A DNA stretch of 8,317 nucleotides from JAZRUY01 sp045598845 (GTDB taxonomy: Bacteria; Verrucomicrobiota; Lentisphaeria; Victivallales; Victivallaceae). Position 1 is the first letter of the stretch. Every line of letters starts with the position of its first letter. Made by a program: the position numbers and the translations under genes. The DNA lies in contig JAZRUY010000194.1 of NCBI GenBank assembly GCA_045598845.1, forward strand, positions 1 through 8,317, read 5' to 3'. Positions 1 through 6,188 of the stretch are shown here, piece after piece. A model generated the notes under the pieces. The model worked only from the letters and a program-made list of their open reading frames with translations. It did not search any database and was not told the origin of the DNA.

Positions 1-219
1 CAGCAGCAGCCACCAGTCGCGGCAAGTAACCTGACAAGCCTCGCCGAGCTGCCCGGCAACAGCCAGCGCGGCGGTCATAAAAACAGCGCCGGCGGCGGCG
101 GACCAGAACAGCACGCCGGAAACCCGGTTGCCGTTCACAGCGTGTTTTTTGGCGACATCGTACAGGCCCAGCAGCAGCGCCGAACCGGCGATAGGGAAAA
201 ACCAGGGAGGAACAAACAT
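1..219 (-). CDS. EamA/DMT-family membrane transporter, N-terminal fragment (cut by window edge)
   Basis: Only the first 73 codons lie in the window; the frame is open to base 1. The peptide begins MFVPPWFFPIAGSALLLGLY and contains DVAKKHAVNGNRV followed by a second hydrophobic stretch. Residues about 4-19 and 34-55 look like two membrane helices joined by a short basic loop with a KK pair. A GxYDVxKKxAV loop between the first helices is the pattern I associate with EamA-domain (drug/metabolite transporter superfamily) inner-membrane permeases; the substrate cannot be guessed. The ATG lies 9 bases after the trpS stop and has no clear Shine-Dalgarno sequence of its own, so it is probably co-transcribed with and translationally coupled to trpS. 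The family call rests on a short fragment; another small multi-pass permease is possible. Confidence 0.65.
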   Translation of the reverse strand, partial: MFVPPWFFPIAGSALLLGLYDVAKKHAVNGNRVSGVLFWSAAAGAVFMTAALAVAGQLGEACQVTCRDWWLLL

Positions 220-228
220 GGCGACCGG

Positions 229-1191
229 TCAGCGCAGACCGACCGCGCGGCGCACTTTAGCCAGAGTGGCATCGGCCTCGGCCCGGGCGCGCTCAGCGCC
301 GGCGGCGAGCACCCCCCGTACATAATCAAGATTCTGTTCCAGTTCGGCGCGGCGGCGGCGCATGGGCTCGAAATAACTCCAGAGTTTTTCGAACAGCGCC
401 TGCTTGGCATGGCCGTAACCGTAACCGCCGGCCCGGTATTTCGCCTTCATTTCCTCCAATTCATCCGGAGACGCGACCAGCTTGTAGAGCGCCACCACAT
501 TGCAGGAATCGGGGTCCTTGGGCTCATCCAGCCCCTTGCAGTCGGTAACCACGCTCATCACCAGTTTGCGCAACGCCTTCTCCTGACCGAAAATCGGAAC
601 GGTGTTGTTGTAACTCTTGGACATCTTCTGCCCGTCGATGCCGGGCACAACCGCGACTTCGTCCGGAATCAGCGCGTCCGGAAGCTTGAACACCTCACCG
701 TACTGATTGTTGAATTTCAGCGCCAGATCCCGGGTGATTTCGAGATGCTGCTTCTGATCCTTGCCCACCGGCACCAGATCGCTGCCATAAAGCAGAATGT
801 CGGCCGCCATCAGCACCGGATAACTGAACAGCCCGTTATTGGGAGCGAAGCCTTTGGCGATCTTGTCCTTGTAACTGTGGGCGCGCTCCAGCAGACCGAC
901 CGGAGTGACGTTGTTCAGAATCCAGCAGAGTTCGCAGACCTGCGGCACATCGCTCTGGCGGAACAGCACGGTTTTGGCCGGATCGATGCCGCAGGCCAGA
1001 TAGTTGAGCGCCAGTTCCTGCACATTGGCGCGCAGCGCCGCCGGATCCGGCGAGGTGGTGAGCGAGTGGTAATCCGCTATGAATACGAAGGATTCTCCCT
1101 TGTCCTGAATGCCGATCATCTGGCGCATGGCGCCGAAGTAGTTGCCGATGTGCGGGGTGCCGGAAGGCTGAATGCCGGTGAGAATTCGCAT
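229..1191 (-). CDS. trpS: Tryptophanyl-tRNA synthetase
   Basis: This class I aminoacyl-tRNA synthetase charges tRNA-Trp with tryptophan using ATP in the cytoplasm. At 320 residues it is close to the usual bacterial length of about 325-335. The N-terminal GIQPSG (residues 6-11) leads into HIGN (14-17), the HIGH-equivalent ATP-binding motif. AADILLY (129-135) and GKDQKQHLE (143-151) match the tryptophan and adenylate pocket region, and KMSKS (189-193) is intact. The ATG start is well supported because the conserved RILTGIQPSG begins at residue 2. A GGGAG sits rather far upstream, so the ribosome site is unremarkable. The gene follows galK by 23 bases and precedes the transporter by 9, so it appears to be in the middle of an operon. 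I see no leader peptide or T-box-like leader in the short gap before it, so no tryptophan control is visible. Confidence 0.97.
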   Translation of the reverse strand: MRILTGIQPSGTPHIGNYFGAMRQMIGIQDKGESFVFIADYHSLTTSPDPAALRANVQELALNYLACGIDPAKTVLFRQSDVPQVCELCWILNNVTPVGLLERAHSYKDKIAKGFAPNNGLFSYPVLMAADILLYGSDLVPVGKDQKQHLEITRDLALKFNNQYGEVFKLPDALIPDEVAVVPGIDGQKMSKSYNNTVPIFGQEKALRKLVMSVVTDCKGLDEPKDPDSCNVVALYKLVASPDELEEMKAKYRAGGYGYGHAKQALFEKLWSYFEPMRRRRAELEQNLDYVRGVLAAGAERARAEADATLAKVRRAVGLR

Positions 1192-1214
1192 GATATCCGT
1201 GTGTCTCCCAAAAA

Positions 1215-2372
1215 TTACTGTTCTATCAGAGCCGCTCCGGAACCGATGGAGCAGACGATGTATTCGCCGTCGATGCCGGTGGCGGCCTTGTAGCCGGCCA
1301 CCACCCGTTTGCCGTATTCCTCCGCCGCTTCGGAGCGGACCAGATGAACGGTGATACCGCCGAAGCCGCCGCCGGAGAGCCGGGCGCCGATGCAGCCGGG
1401 CACCGACTGCGCCAGCTCGACCAGATAATCGAGTTCCCGTGTGCTGTTCTCGAAATTATCGCGGCTGGAAGCGTGGGATTCAAACCAGAGCCGCCCGAAC
1501 CCTTCGACATCGGATTTTTCCAGACGGCGCACCGCCTCGAGCACCCGGGTACATTCGCCAACCACATGCAGGGCGCGGCGGTACTCGCGGCGGTCGAGCG
1601 CGGATTCGGCGGCATAGAGCTGCTCCAGCGACACATCGCGGAGAGTGCGGACACCGGGATAGATCTGGGAGAGTTTCTCCGCCGCGGATTCGCAGTCGGC
1701 GCGGCGGGTATTGTACTCGGAATCGACCAGATTGTGCTTGATGGCGGAATTGACCACCACGATGCTGTAACCGGCCGGAAGCGCAACGGTGCGCAGCACT
1801 TCCACGGTACGGAAATCGGAGAGAATCATCGCGTTTTCGCGCCCGAAAATACTGCTGAACTGATCCAGAAGACCGGTTTTCAGACCGAGGTAATCGTTTT
1901 CCACCGCCTGACCGAGACGCGCCCAGTCGGCGCCGTCCATTTCAATGCCGAAAGCCTTGCCAAGCGCGTATCCGGCCGCGGTTTCAAACGCGGCGGAACT
2001 GGACATGCCGGCGGAAAGCGGAACGGTGCTTTCCAGCGCGGCCTCAAAGGCGCCGACCTTACGCCCGCAGCGTTTTTCCAGCTCCACCACCACGCCCTTC
2101 ACATAATTGCTCCAGTCATGCGGCGCCGGAACGGCGATGGCATCGAGATTGAATTCCTTTTCGGAATTACCGCGGAAATCGACGACCCGGCATACCCTGC
2201 CCGCCACCGGACGGACGGCGAAAGCGGTACGCTGCCCGACCGCGCAGGAAAGCACATAGCCCTGATTGTAGTCGGTGTGGTTGCCGAGAATTTCCAGACG
2301 GCCGGGAGCCTGGGCGGCGGCGGCGGGAGCGGCGCCGTAACGGCGGGTGAACTTTTCAATGATGTTTTCCAT
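1215..2372 (-). CDS. galK: Galactokinase (GHMP kinase family), Asn-variant signature
   Basis: It is predicted to phosphorylate alpha-D-galactose at C1 with ATP, the entry step of the Leloir pathway. The 385 residues match the family's usual length. Visible motifs are the galactokinase signature APGRLEILGNHTDYNQG (residues 22-38), the GHMP phosphate loop PLSAGMSSSAA (118-128), GLLDQFSS (167-174) with the likely catalytic base D170, SEYNTRRADCE (218-228), ESHASSRDNFENSTRELDYL (298-317) and the C-terminal GARLSGGGFGG (329-339). One oddity is that the signature normally reads GEHTDY, but residue 31 is Asn instead of the Glu that contacts the sugar in characterised galactokinases. A related sugar substrate is therefore possible, although the rest of the family pattern is intact. 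AGAAAGG lies about 9 bases before the ATG. No galT or galE is visible nearby. It probably heads a galK-trpS-transporter operon. Confidence 0.93.
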   Translation of the reverse strand: MENIIEKFTRRYGAAPAAAAQAPGRLEILGNHTDYNQGYVLSCAVGQRTAFAVRPVAGRVCRVVDFRGNSEKEFNLDAIAVPAPHDWSNYVKGVVVELEKRCGRKVGAFEAALESTVPLSAGMSSSAAFETAAGYALGKAFGIEMDGADWARLGQAVENDYLGLKTGLLDQFSSIFGRENAMILSDFRTVEVLRTVALPAGYSIVVVNSAIKHNLVDSEYNTRRADCESAAEKLSQIYPGVRTLRDVSLEQLYAAESALDRREYRRALHVVGECTRVLEAVRRLEKSDVEGFGRLWFESHASSRDNFENSTRELDYLVELAQSVPGCIGARLSGGGFGGITVHLVRSEAAEEYGKRVVAGYKAATGIDGEYIVCSIGSGAALIEQ

Positions 2373-2468
2373 AAAAAAGGCCTTTCTTCAAGCGAAAAAA
2401 ACGAAAAACTTCTCCGGACGCTTTCCGCGGGGCGCGGGACAGCGCGATACTGTACGGAATACGGCTAT

Positions 2469-2499
2469 AATATAATGCCCCGCGCGCGCAATTGCGCAA
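2469..2499 (-). promoter_or_regulatory. Candidate promoter for galK, overlapping the lpxK stop codon
   Basis: In the 127-base gap between lpxK and galK, the minus strand reads TTGCGC at 2499-2494, then 19 bases later TATATT at 2474-2469. A second TTGCGC lies at 2491-2486. The AT-rich block stands out from very GC-rich surroundings. A start near 2462 would leave a leader of about 90 bases before the galK ATG. The 19-base spacing is long for a sigma-70-type promoter; TTATAT with 18 bases or ATTATA with 17 are alternatives. The -35 hexamer lies within the perfect palindrome ATTGCGCAAT (2491-2500), whose last base is the first base of the lpxK stop triplet. This is inferred from motif matching only. 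Confidence 0.45.
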
Positions 2500-3678
2500 T
2501 CACAGAAAACAGATTCTGGAGATGCACTGGTCGAAACTTTCCCGTCCGCTCAGAATCTCAATTTCGATGCGCAGAAAGAAGAACGGGCAGGAAGCGGAAA
2601 CCGAGGCCGGCATGCGCACCGCGTCCTTTTCGGTGGTGACAATGAAATCCGCGCCGGCCGCGGCGGCTTCGGCGGCGAAAGCGTCGATTTCCTCCGGAGT
2701 ATAGCGGTGGTGGTCGGCAAAGCGGGAACGGCAGACGATGACGGCGCCGAGCGAACACAGGAAATTCTCAAAACTTTCCGGCCGGGCGATGGCGGATATC
2801 GCCGCCACTTTGGCGCCGCGCAGTTTCTCCAGCGGAAGTTTTTCCGCGGTTTCGCCGAACATACGGACCAGGGCGCGGGGACGGTGGCAGCACTCGATGA
2901 TCTCGGCCCGGCGGGTATGGCGACGCAGAAAATTTTTCAGATGGTTCAGACGGTGGCCGCCGTCGGATTTGGTGAGAAGTATATAATCGGCGCGGCGGAT
3001 GTTCTTGATCGGCTCGCGCAGAATGCCGCGCGGCAGAGTATGGCCGTTGCCGAACGGATCGGTGGAGTCGATCAGCACGATATTGATGTGCGGCTTGAGC
3101 ATCAGGTACTGGAATCCGTCGTCCAGAATAATCACATCGCTTCCGAAATGCTCGACCGCGTACTTTCCGGCCTTGACCCGGTCCTTGTCAACCAGCACCG
3201 CCACTCCGGGCAGATTCGACGCCAGCATAAACGGCTCGTCGCCGGCATAGCGGGAATCCATCAGCACCATGCCGCCGTCGGAAACGATCTTGGGCGGCGG
3301 AGTAATGCGCCGCGCCCGGAGCAGACTGGCGATGCGCCAGCGCAGCGGGCGTTTCCGGCTGCGGTAGCCGCGGGAGAGTATCGCCACTTTGCGGCCGTGC
3401 GAATTCAGGCTGCGGGCAAAAACCTCGGTTACCGGGGTTTTGCCGGTGCCGCCGCAGGAGAGATTGCCGATGGAGACCACCAGACAGCCGAGAGCGTGAT
3501 TGCGGATTATCCGCTTGTCGTACATCCAGTGCCGGAACTGGACCGCCGCCCGGTAGAAACGGGAAGCGATGAACAGAATGTCGCGCATGGCGGCATCCAG
3601 CCGCCCCCGGCCGGAGCCGGAGATGAGCGCCAGAAAATACTGTTCGATATACTCGCCCGGATGTTTGAAACCGATCAT
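2500..3678 (-). CDS. lpxK: Tetraacyldisaccharide 4'-kinase (lipid A biosynthesis)
   Basis: LpxK is an inner-membrane P-loop kinase that phosphorylates the 4' position of tetraacyldisaccharide-1-phosphate to give lipid IVA in the Raetz pathway. Counting from the chosen start (392 residues), the Walker A motif GNLSCGGTGKTP is at 71-82, followed by SRGY (102-105), YAGDEP (144-149), ILDDGFQY (184-191; acidic catalytic region), LPRGILREP (215-223), AISAIARP (293-300), DHHRYTPEE (322-330) and TTEKDAVR (348-355). The protein is somewhat longer than the roughly 320-330 residues of enterobacterial LpxK because of an N-terminal extension (IGFKHPGEYIEQYFLALISG) before the usual membrane-associated region. 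The frame opens further to a TTG at 3738, with ATGs at 3729 and 3720. I prefer the ATG at 3678 because the upstream codons coincide with a promoter and an inverted repeat. No strong ribosome site is visible at any of these starts, so the start is uncertain although the product is not. Confidence 0.93.
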   Translation of the reverse strand: MIGFKHPGEYIEQYFLALISGSGRGRLDAAMRDILFIASRFYRAAVQFRHWMYDKRIIRNHALGCLVVSIGNLSCGGTGKTPVTEVFARSLNSHGRKVAILSRGYRSRKRPLRWRIASLLRARRITPPPKIVSDGGMVLMDSRYAGDEPFMLASNLPGVAVLVDKDRVKAGKYAVEHFGSDVIILDDGFQYLMLKPHINIVLIDSTDPFGNGHTLPRGILREPIKNIRRADYILLTKSDGGHRLNHLKNFLRRHTRRAEIIECCHRPRALVRMFGETAEKLPLEKLRGAKVAAISAIARPESFENFLCSLGAVIVCRSRFADHHRYTPEEIDAFAAEAAAAGADFIVTTEKDAVRMPASVSASCPFFFLRIEIEILSGRESFDQCISRICFL

Positions 3679-3689
3679 GCCGCCCAACG

Positions 3690-3709
3690 CGCCGGAAACT
3701 TTTCCGGCG
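3690..3709. repeat. Perfect 9-bp inverted repeat at the predicted lpxK transcription start
   Basis: Two 9-base arms, CGCCGGAAA and TTTCCGGCG on the minus strand, are separated by only two bases. The dyad lies directly next to the candidate -10 element (3715-3710), and its centre falls about where lpxK transcription would begin (near 3703). A two-base loop is poor for an RNA hairpin unless the inner A-T pairs open, and a transcript starting within the repeat could not form the whole stem. A protein-binding operator is therefore at least as likely as an RNA structure. The symmetry is seen directly; the role is inferred. Confidence 0.5.
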
Positions 3710-3738
3710 GATATATACATAATATACATAAAATTCAA
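3710..3738 (-). promoter_or_regulatory. Candidate lpxK promoter
   Basis: On the minus strand TTGAAT (3738-3733) is followed after 17 bases by TATATC (3715-3710), giving sigma-70-type spacing inside an AT-rich island in GC-rich DNA. The predicted start near 3703 leaves a short leader of about 25 bases to the preferred lpxK ATG at 3678. It overlaps the in-frame upstream TTG and ATG codons, which is the main reason for not starting LpxK there. The promoter faces away from the HD-domain gene promoter in the same divergent gap. Confidence 0.5.
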
Positions 3739-3782
3739 GCGGGTATAATTTAATCCGGCGCGGGAATTTCTTCAAGCGGGGC

Positions 3783-3811
3783 TTGCGGAGAAAGAACGGC
3801 GGGGGTATATT
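3783..3811 (+). promoter_or_regulatory. Candidate promoter for the HD-domain gene, inside an inverted repeat
   Basis: TTGCGG (3783-3788) and TATATT (3806-3811) are separated by exactly 17 bases, predicting a start near 3818 and a leader of about 24 bases before the ATG at 3842. The -10 hexamer sits in the 9-base centre of a perfect inverted repeat, AACGGCGG (3795-3802) with CCGCCGTT (3812-3819). A dimeric regulator bound to those arms would cover the promoter core. An exact TATAAT also occurs on this strand at 3744-3749, but no -35 hexamer is found at suitable spacing before it. This is motif inference without experimental support. Confidence 0.5.
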
Positions 3812-3841
3812 CCGCCGTTGCGAAACGAAAGACGGTGAATC

Positions 3842-4624
3842 ATGAAGAGTACGGAAAACCCGCTGGACGCGCTGAAGGCGGAGGCGGCTAAATACACAGG
3901 GGCTTCCACGGAAACCGACCGCGACATACAACTGAAAATCGACCATACGGTACGGGTGGCGGCGGAAACGGAGGCGCTGTGCGCCGCGGAGCATTTCAGC
4001 GCGGAAGAACATGAACTGGCGGCGGAGGCGGCCTGGTTCCACGATCTGTCGCGGTTCGAACAACTGCACCGGTTCGGAACTTTCATGGACAATACGGAAT
4101 TCGACCACGGCCGGCGCTCGATGGAACTGCTGGCGGAACTGCCGCGGATGCGGCGTTTCAGCGGCGGGGAGCGGGAAGCGGTGCTGCAGGCGGTGCTGCT
4201 GCACAACAAGCGGCGGCTGCCGGACGGGCTGCCGGAACTCACCGCGAAAACCGCGGCGGCGGTGCGCGACTGCGACAAGACCGATATTCTGCATCTGCTG
4301 CTCAATGAGATCGACGCCAGCGGCCACGACTCGATATTCCTGAACCTCGACCGCTCGCCGCGTTTCTCGCCCGGTGTGGCGGAAACCGTCGGAAACGGCG
4401 GCACGGCGAACTACAGCGACATGCGCACCGTATGCGATTTCGTGCTGAACATGATGTTCTGGGTGCGGGATCTGAACTACCGGCACACCTGCGAAGTATT
4501 CCGGGAAAGAAAATACCTGGACATCCTGAGCCGGCACCTGCCGGAAACAGCGGAGGCCGCCGCACTGGCGGCGACGGCTCAGCGGATACTGGCGGACAAG
4601 TGCGGCAGCAATCCGGAGAGATAA
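3842..4624 (+). CDS. HD-domain phosphohydrolase of unknown substrate
   Basis: The product is 260 residues, soluble, with no signal peptide. It shows the ordered metal-ligand pattern of the HD superfamily: H35 (KIDHTVRVA), H67-D68 (AAWFHDLSRFEQ), H89 (EFDHG), H121 (LLHNKRRLP) and D145 (RDCDKTDIL). These would bind one or two divalent metals and support hydrolysis of a phosphate ester, often of a nucleotide, but the substrate is not predictable. The stretch HDLSRFEQLHRFGTFMD closely resembles a widespread group of standalone HD hydrolases whose usual form is HDIGRFEQ-x-RYGTF-x-D; here Ile-Gly is replaced by Leu-Ser. The C-terminal half (FVLNMMFWVRDLNYRHTCEVF onward) also fits that group. GGTGA just before the ATG can pair with the 16S rRNA tail. 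The gene appears monocistronic, and its last 46 bases overlap the convergent pepD gene. Confidence 0.85.
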   Translation: MKSTENPLDALKAEAAKYTGASTETDRDIQLKIDHTVRVAAETEALCAAEHFSAEEHELAAEAAWFHDLSRFEQLHRFGTFMDNTEFDHGRRSMELLAELPRMRRFSGGEREAVLQAVLLHNKRRLPDGLPELTAKTAAAVRDCDKTDILHLLLNEIDASGHDSIFLNLDRSPRFSPGVAETVGNGGTANYSDMRTVCDFVLNMMFWVRDLNYRHTCEVFRERKYLDILSRHLPETAEAAALAATAQRILADKCGSNPER

Positions 4625-6036
4625 CTGAAAAAGCGCCGGGCGGAAGCGATATCCAGCCGTTCATTCACACTGTGCACATCCAGCAGTGTCGGTCCGAAAG
4701 AAATCATGGGCAGACCCGGCGCCTTGCCGGCGAAAATACCGCATTCCAGTCCGGCGTGAATCACTCTGACCTGCGGTAAAACACCGAAACAGCGGCGGTA
4801 AAACGCGGAGGCGGTACCGGAAAGCGGAGAATCCGGTGACGGCTCCCAGCCGGGATAACCGCCGGAGCGGGAAACCGCCGCGCCGGCGGCGGAGAAACAG
4901 GCGGAGAAACGCTCAGTCGCCTTTTTCCGCTCCGCATCGCGAAGACTGCGCTGGCTGCCGGTCAGAATCAGAGTACCGGGAGACGGCATTTTAGCGGAGG
5001 CCAGATTGGAACTGGTGCGCACCGCCCGGAATTCCGCGGAATACTCCAGCACCCCGTCGGGAAAGCCGGCATCGAAAATATCCAGAAACCGCCGCAGGAA
5101 ACCGGAAGTCCAGACCGCTCCGCCTCCGGCATCCGTCCGGCTCAGAACGATACCGAATTCCGGCTGCGCATCGCACGACCGGCGGAATTCACGCTCCGCC
5201 CGGAGCAGCGTTTCACCGATAACGGGAAAATCATCCGGGCGGCAATAGCCGGAAACCGCAGCGGAAGCCGGAATCACATTGTCCAGAGTACCGCCGGAAA
5301 GCGACGAAACGGAAAACATTCCGTCCAGACCGCGCAAGACGGAAAAAAGCAGCAGCAGCGCGTTGCCGCGGCGGTCGGCGATGTTGCTGCCGGAATGACC
5401 GCCCTTCAAACCGCCGACAGTTATAACCGCCGGAACGGTATCCGCTGAGGGAGGCTGATACGGCACGCGGAATTCGGCGGTAACTGTTTCACCGCCGGCG
5501 CAGCCGGTATAGATAACCCCCTCCTCCTCGCTGTCGAGATTGAGCAGAGCGTCACATTCAAGCATATCGGGGGAGAGCGCCAGCGCGCCCTGCAGCCCGG
5601 TTTCCTCGCGCACGGTGAACAGCGCGGCGAGATTAAGACCAGCGGGCGCGGAGGCGAGCGCCGCCAGCGCCGCGGCCACCCCGATGCCGTCATCCGCGCC
5701 AAGCGAAGTACCGGCGCCGGAACGCAGAAATCCTCCGGAAATTTCCAGCGGGATGCCCTGAGATTCAAAATCGAAATTCCCGGCGCTCTGCGGCACCATG
5801 TCGAGGTGGGCCTGCAGCATGATAAGCGGAGTGCCGGGAGCGGCTCCGCCGCGGTCGATGCGGAGATTGCCGGCGGCGTCGCGGCGCACCGCGCAGCCGG
5901 GAAGTTCCCTTTTCACCAGCGACGCGATCCGCTCCGCCAATGCCGCCTCGCGCCCGGACGGATGCGGCACCGAACATATTTCGCCGAACCAGCGCCATAA
6001 ACCGGCCGGTTCTCCCAGTTCCTGAAACAAATCCAT
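4579..6036 (-). CDS. pepD: Xaa-His dipeptidase / aminoacyl-histidine dipeptidase, M20 family
   Basis: PepD-type enzymes are cytoplasmic dizinc metallopeptidases that cleave Xaa-His and other dipeptides. The 485 residues match the family length. All expected zinc and catalytic residues are visible: H77 and D79 (LQAHLDMV), D115 (TSLGADDGIG, bridging ligand), E144-E145 (TVREETGLQG, general base and ligand), D168 (LLNLDSEEEG) and H455 (LDVHSVNER). The lid (dimerisation) domain, roughly residues 184-385, splits the catalytic domain as in M20 enzymes, and HAGLECGIF (427-435) is the usual PepD C-terminal motif. The frame extends to a TTG at 6069, but the ATG at 6036, preceded by GGGGTGTGAT, gives the normal N-terminus (MDLFQELGEPAGLWRWFGEI). 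The last 15 codons and stop lie antisense to the end of the HD-domain gene. The exact dipeptide specificity is unknown. Confidence 0.93.
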   Translation of the reverse strand: MDLFQELGEPAGLWRWFGEICSVPHPSGREAALAERIASLVKRELPGCAVRRDAAGNLRIDRGGAAPGTPLIMLQAHLDMVPQSAGNFDFESQGIPLEISGGFLRSGAGTSLGADDGIGVAAALAALASAPAGLNLAALFTVREETGLQGALALSPDMLECDALLNLDSEEEGVIYTGCAGGETVTAEFRVPYQPPSADTVPAVITVGGLKGGHSGSNIADRRGNALLLLFSVLRGLDGMFSVSSLSGGTLDNVIPASAAVSGYCRPDDFPVIGETLLRAEREFRRSCDAQPEFGIVLSRTDAGGGAVWTSGFLRRFLDIFDAGFPDGVLEYSAEFRAVRTSSNLASAKMPSPGTLILTGSQRSLRDAERKKATERFSACFSAAGAAVSRSGGYPGWEPSPDSPLSGTASAFYRRCFGVLPQVRVIHAGLECGIFAGKAPGLPMISFGPTLLDVHSVNERLDIASARRFFSYLSGLLPHLSASIR

Positions 6037-6081
6037 GATCACACCCCGCACAGATGAATTAAAACACAACGCCGACAGATA

Positions 6082-6109
6082 AAAATATAACTTTTCAGCA
6101 CGAAATCAA
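6082..6109 (-). promoter_or_regulatory. Candidate pepD promoter
   Basis: On the minus strand TTGATT (6109-6104) is followed after 16 bases by TATTTT (6087-6082); TATATT at 6089-6084 is an overlapping alternative with 14-base spacing. The predicted start near 6075 leaves a leader of about 40 bases before the pepD ATG at 6036. The region is AT-rich against GC-rich surroundings. The same TTGATT hexamer appears on the other strand ten bases away as a possible -35 for the divergent gene. Confidence 0.4.
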
Positions 6110-6119
6110 CCGCGGGGAT

Positions 6120-6148
6120 TTGATTAAAGCGGAAAACACGGCAATATT
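6120..6148 (+). promoter_or_regulatory. Candidate promoter for the DsbD-like gene
   Basis: TTGATT (6120-6125) is followed after 17 bases by AATATT (6143-6148), or after 19 bases by TATTTT. The -10 match is only fair. A start near 6155 would give a leader of about 34 bases ending in a strong ribosome site, GGAGG at 6178-6182, six bases before the ATG at 6189. Together with the pepD promoter it forms a back-to-back pair around the GC-rich core CCGCGG (6110-6115). Confidence 0.35.
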
Positions 6149-6188
6149 TTCCCCGGCAAACACCAATAACCTGCGGCGGAGGCGGAAA

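Noticed and set aside
3679..3738. Extension of LpxK to a TTG start at 3738 or ATGs at 3729 and 3720
   Set aside because: These codons overlap the -35/-10 elements and the inverted repeat, and no ribosome site precedes them. The extra residues do not resemble LpxK, though this cannot be fully excluded.
3744..3749. Exact TATAAT on the plus strand in the lpxK-HD gap
   Set aside because: No -35-like hexamer lies 16-18 bases upstream, and a better spaced promoter lies closer to the gene at 3783-3811.
142..3753. Long plus-strand open frames opposite trpS, galK and lpxK (383, 431 and 348 codons)
   Set aside because: They lie antisense to genes with complete conserved motifs, have low-complexity His/Arg/Gly-rich translations and match no family I know. 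Such open antisense frames are expected in GC-rich coding DNA.
3188..4537. A 449-codon minus-strand frame crossing the lpxK-HD gene divergent region
   Set aside because: It is out of frame with lpxK and antisense to the HD hydrolase, with an Arg/Gln/Pro-rich translation and no known motif. Both overlapped genes have intact catalytic motifs.
6037..6069. Extension of PepD to a TTG start at 6069
   Set aside because: The ATG at 6036 has a better upstream purine-rich site and yields the normal family N-terminus.
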